Shown: positions 60,130-64,000 of the stretch, in pieces | Layout of the letters: each line of letters opens with the position of its first letter | How positions within the stretch are numbered: position 1 is the stretch's first letter | Source: Isoetes taiwanensis | Lineage: Eukaryota; Streptophyta; Lycopodiopsida; Isoetales; Isoetaceae | Length of the DNA: 64,000 nt | Direction: 5' to 3' | Assembly (NCBI GenBank): GCA_021234155.1 | Contig: JAJEKV010000159.1 | Location: 765,971-829,970 of the forward strand | The notes under the pieces: generated by a model | What the model was told of the DNA's origin: nothing | The model's database searches: none | The model's input: the letters and a program-made list of their open reading frames with translations, nothing else | Made by a program: the position numbers and the translations under genes

Positions 60130-62230
60130 AGAATAATTGCTGCGCGCCTCCACAATACCTTTGCCCATTTCTTTTTGCGGTGGTGCCTCACCTTGCGAGC
60201 TCCTCACTTACGGTTACACAATTGAAGAGGGGAGAGAGGTCCTCTGTCTTGAAAGCCCAGTCCCTCACGAGATGATTTCCATCTTTGAAGAATATGTAAA
60301 AGCGGCTAAATTGTCTTGGCGAATCAAAGATGGCCGAGGGCGGTCGGGTCTTACAGCTCCCACCTAGTAGCCGGAACAACTCCACCGGTAACTTCACATA
60401 CCATGACGCGCTCGGTACAAAAATGCAAAGCGACATCCATATCCCGAGAAAAGGCATCATCTTACGCCTCTACCCAGCTCCTATATCGCAAGTTGAGGCT
60501 CCTAATGTGAGAAGATCTTTGAAGCTGACACACTCTGTCCATGCTTCGGCTTACTTTGTGACCCCTGGTCCCATGTAATAACCATACCACTAAGCGAGGT
60601 GAGAAGGAAAGAAAATAAAATTGCACTTGACAGACTCATAAGCATGGTATTGGCATAGCTAATAGAATTGCAGAGCAACACAAAATGCACTAGACTAATC
60701 TTCTTTTCTTTTTCTTTTATTAAACACCTTTGTTTAGAATTTGGAAACTCAAAAGAGTATGCCAAATCATAATTTACTAAGCCAAACTCTTTGTCAGGCC
60801 CACCTCCCCTTCCCCTTTTGGCTATTTAAACATCTTGCTTATTCAAAAAAAAAGAGGAAGAAATAGATATATCCAGAGCCTCAAAAAAAAAATGTATATA
60901 TCCTACTTTATTTTTTTGACAACCTTTTTGTACTTTAAGGTTCTCAAATCACAACTTATGTTTTAATTGAGTTTTCATTTGACAACAATAAGTTATTCCA
61001 AAATTTTTTCATTTAAAATTAAGTTTGCAAATACTTTTTACAATTTTTTTGTTGAAAAAAAAAGGTTTTAATCAAAAATAAGATTTTTATGAGAGGTCCC
61101 TTTTTATCAAACCATTGTATATAATATCTAAGTCACTAAAAATAGATAGAGAAGAGAAGCATTAGAGAGAGACTCTCAATTGTTTCCACGCTCATAACTT
61201 GAGCTACATATAAGCTACAGAGGTCAGATTCATATGATATAAGGCTCTTTGGAAAGCTTATGTAGAGAGCTTTTATATTGGGATAGATTCGACCCAAATC
61301 TATTAAAATAGGTACCTGCTTTTTGTACTTTTTAATCCGGATATCTTTTTGCAAAGTGTATGCTATGTAGATTTGGTAATAATATGGTTTTTATCATAAC
61401 TTTTGATTCCAGACTCTGTTTTGAGTATTTTTTATTGTGTTGGAAAGCTCTCTCTAGAATCTATCGGATAATGTATGATATGTTTATAAGTTTCTGCGGG
61501 CAAAAGCTTGACAAATTTTAGAGGCCAGTTGGTAGGGTTTAAGCACTACACTAGTTGATTCTCTTGACGAGATCATTTTAGTCATGTTCCTTGTCTGTAT
61601 CATTGTAGTGCGGTAAGTTTTATGAGATCTTGAAGAGATGATGTCATAAAATTGGGCCCGTTTTTGTATGAAAAAAAAAAACTGAATTTTTTTGTTTTTA
61701 TGGATTTGTGCTATATTTGATGGTTTAAATATTATTCATGAACTTGCCAATATTTTTTAAATTTTTATTTTTTTTTCAAACGAAAAAAAACAGCATTTCC
61801 CATAACACACCAAAACAAAAGTAATATTTCTCATTGAGCACTTTGTGATAACCTTTTTTTGCAAAGAGAACTCCTCGATTGTGTCTATTTGAGACACTGA
61901 TGCTGAGTGTAAGGAGCTCAAATGTTGGCTACGCCAGGTCATAGATCTCGTTCCACGCCCAGACATGGCCAGCCAATACCGCGCTTTTGTCAAGGCTAAG
62001 AAAGCCGTATATCGGGGGACATCAAAGGAAAATCCGTCATCCCAAGACCTTCTGGCAAATGGTGCTTAGAAGCCAGTACGGCCTGCAGGAAACATCACTT
62101 TCGAGCAATAGAGGCAATCAGGGTGCACGAGTAGCGATTACCGGGACCACTAACAAGGTTATTCCCATCTATAAGGCAGGTTAATCATCTAGATTTAGTA
62201 TGAAGCATTCCAGCTATCCAGTTTAAAAAT
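60130..62230. other. Intergenic with unidentified open frames
   Basis: A minus-strand frame at 60,188-60,460 looks protein-like (LPVELFRLLGGSCKTRPPSA) but matches nothing I know. 60,840-61,800 is very AT-rich. A plus-strand frame near 61,907-62,040 (LKCWLRQVIDLVPRPDMASQ) is unidentified. Confidence 0.35.
61385..61555 (+). repeat. Dispersed repeat, copy 2
   Basis: Partner of 33,985-34,150, with GTTGGAAAGCTCTCTC and ATAATGTATGATAT as the clearest shared strings. Confidence 0.65.
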
Positions 62231-62236
62231 AGAATA

Positions 62237-62303
62237 ACTATGTTTGCCATGTGTAAACTTACATGAGATTTGATTGTTTGCCATGTGTAAACTTACATGA
62301 GGT
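62237..62303 (+). repeat. Tandem duplication, 35-bp unit
   Basis: TTTGCCATGTGTAAACTTAC then ATGAG occurs twice in a row, just upstream of the BolA4 gene. Confidence 0.85.
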
Positions 62304-62810
62304 TGCCTTGTCCACTTGCAAACTAATCACATTTGAAGATCATGCATCAAGCTTGTTTCCAAGAATATAATCAGTGAAAATTATGTAAACTTGATTTGTG
62401 CAAAATAAAAACCTAAGTTGCCACACTTTTTTCCTTGTGCAAAAGAGTGGAAGAAAAATTCGAAGTTGGAAGATCGGCTCCAGTGGAAATGTTTAAAGGC
62501 AAAATCAATCAACTTTAACATTTCACATAGCTTAAAAACTGATGTAGAAAGGAAAATGGTTTTGATCTTGGAAAATCAACAAAGTATTCCTTCGGCCCCC
62601 CTCCAAAACCTCGTCCCCCAAAGGCTTGCCTTAGGGCAATCAACAACGAAGTTTGGATCAGGATTGCCTATTGTAAACTGTCTCAACTTCTATGAATTTC
62701 AAACTGATGAAGTTCAACTCTGATTTAGATGAACTTATTCTAGTTGGGAAGATCTTATTCTACTAGAATGATTATGAAGACTTTTGAGTTTCAAGCGCCA
62801 TATTGCCAAA

Positions 62811-63568
62811 ATGCAATTTAGGATGCAAAAATTTTTAACAAGATCTCAACCGCCAGTAGCTAATGGACGTTCCAGATCGGGAAGAATGAGGATTAGGGTT
62901 CCAGGTCTGGTCTTCATGTCGGCTATGGCGCCCGATGCAATTACGGCTTTGAAGCTACCATCGGCTGGCCTTTCCGTTCCCTTTCTAGCGTCTTCATTAC
63001 GGCGTGGTCCGTCTCCGGCATTAAACTCTGCCGCTGAATCAGCGTCAATACCTCCTTCGATTCATGTGATGCAGACCAAGGTATTCCATAATTTTTTCCT
63101 GATACAAACAGCAAATTTTATATTATTTTTCTTCCAAATCTTCTCTGCACAAGACAGTAGTTTTGATAAAGAAAAAAAATACATAGAATTATGTTCTGAG
63201 AAGAATTATATTTATATTATAATAATACATGCAGATCAAAGAACAGCTTAGGACAGAAGAGGCATTAGTGCAACCTGCTTATGGGGATCCTCACTATGTC
63301 AGGTGCACCATTCTCCTTCCCTTTACAGACCAATCACATATTGATTTGGCTAGATGGTATGTCAGTTCAGTTTAATCGATCTAATTGTCAGCAATATTTG
63401 TTATGCTAAAGAATTGATGTTGTATCATCTACATTCGAGGGCAAAACACGCCGAGAGCGGCACAAACTAGTCTTCAAATCAATCTGGAAAGAAATTGAAA
63501 GTGGACTACACTCTGTAGATCAGATGAGAACCAGAACTCCAGCAGAGGCTAATGAAGAAAGAGCATAA
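62811..63568 (+). CDS. BOLA4: BolA4-like protein, organelle-targeted, three exons
   Basis: BolA proteins bind monothiol glutaredoxins and share a [2Fe-2S] cluster; plant BolA4 acts in chloroplasts and mitochondria. Exons: 62,811-63,080 (donor GTATTC), 63,235-63,302 (acceptor CATGCAG, donor GTGCAC) and 63,412-63,568 (acceptor TAAAG). All junctions are canonical and in frame, giving 164 residues, near the 177 I recall for Arabidopsis. Residues 1-88 are Arg/Ser/Ala-rich with few acidic residues, as in a transit peptide. The BolA domain starts at IKEQLRTEEALVQPAYGD, continues IDVVSSTFEGKTRRERHKLV (with the conserved RH) and ends FKSIWKEIESGLHSVDQM then RTRTPAEA, a BolA4-type C-terminus. I chose the first ATG of the open frame; those at 62,823, 62,886 and 62,916 are alternatives. 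No frame damage seen. Confidence 0.85.
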
Positions 63569-63761
63569 GTATGCCATTCTTCATTGGGTGCAATAACAAC
63601 AAAATATTTGTCTTCTAATTTCATAGTACTTGAAGATTTGATGGGAAATCATACAACTTACTTCCTCTTCTTGTAATATGAGTAACTTAATGCCTCATGC
63701 AATTAAGTTTGCCATCATAAATTGGACTTAGGCAAACCGTGTACAAACAGTGTGGTCCCAT

Positions 63762-63895
63762 TCCTATGTATCTTGGGTATAATTCATCTTCTTGCATTGA
63801 ATAGGAGATTGGTCACTATGCTCCTCTTTGGGACCTATGTATCTTGGGTAGAATCCATCTTCTTGCATTGAATAAGAGTGGTCACTATGCTCTTT
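63762..63895 (+). repeat. Tandem duplication downstream of BolA4
   Basis: CCTATGTATCTTGGGTATAA then TTCATCTTCTTGCATTGAAT is repeated about 68 bases later, each followed by GGTCACTATGCTC. It may lie in the 3' UTR or just beyond it. Confidence 0.85.
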
Positions 63896-64000
63896 TTTCT
63901 ATGTATTTGCCAAGTCAATGATTTTCAATAGCTAGCAGCCAACAAGAAGAATGTGCTGTTTATAATATGACAAGGTTTAGAACTCCCAAATCAATGCCTC

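Overview
The window looks like nuclear DNA of a land plant with a large, repeat-rich genome, most likely a fern. The evidence is a PPR protein with E, E+ and DYW domains, plant-type introns, plant versions of NMD3, a chloroplast-type BolA4 and an I9 propeptide inhibitor, and a deep layer of decayed LINE, SINE, MULE and satellite sequence. The fern call is an inference from the style of the DYW domain and the repeat load; a lycophyte or gymnosperm is not excluded.

Layout: 1.5-3.6 kb holds a LINE reverse-transcriptase relic on the minus strand. 3.7-6.5 kb holds a shredded PPR-DYW gene on the plus strand whose last 215 codons are still open. 9.0-9.3 kb is a LINE 3' fragment, and 9.7-11.2 kb is a GC-rich, coding-like stretch I cannot name. 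12.7-15.8 kb carries SINE-like heads and short tandem repeats. 18.3-21.5 kb is a host gene pair on the plus strand: an I9 propeptide-inhibitor-like gene and a near full-length NMD3. Both are damaged by small indels, and a telo-box sits just upstream of NMD3. 23.7-29 kb is a Mutator-like (MULE) transposase relic with DDE and SWIM regions, between arrays of a GGTTAATGTGGCC repeat in opposite orientations. 30-36 kb holds dispersed repeats, a MITE and a minisatellite with telo-box-like motifs. 39-40.5 kb is a decayed coding-like stretch on the minus strand. 42.7-49.3 kb is a satellite complex: a 92-bp tandem repeat, a 0.5-kb purine tract, a TTTGAGCC/GTGGCATG minisatellite and three tandem 1.1-kb units between direct repeats. 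49.3-50.1 kb is another LINE 3' end. 52.6-56.6 kb has unidentified coding-like fragments. 57-57.9 kb has more 92-bp-type repeat and a CpG-dense block. 62.8-63.6 kb is an intact three-exon BolA4-like gene.

Functions: NMD3 exports the 60S ribosomal subunit, BolA4 partners monothiol glutaredoxins in plastid or mitochondrial Fe-S handling, DYW-type PPR proteins edit organelle RNA, and the I9 protein would inhibit or chaperone subtilases. They form no shared pathway or operon. Only BolA4 looks fully intact as read; assembly indels could explain part of the damage in NMD3 and the I9 gene.
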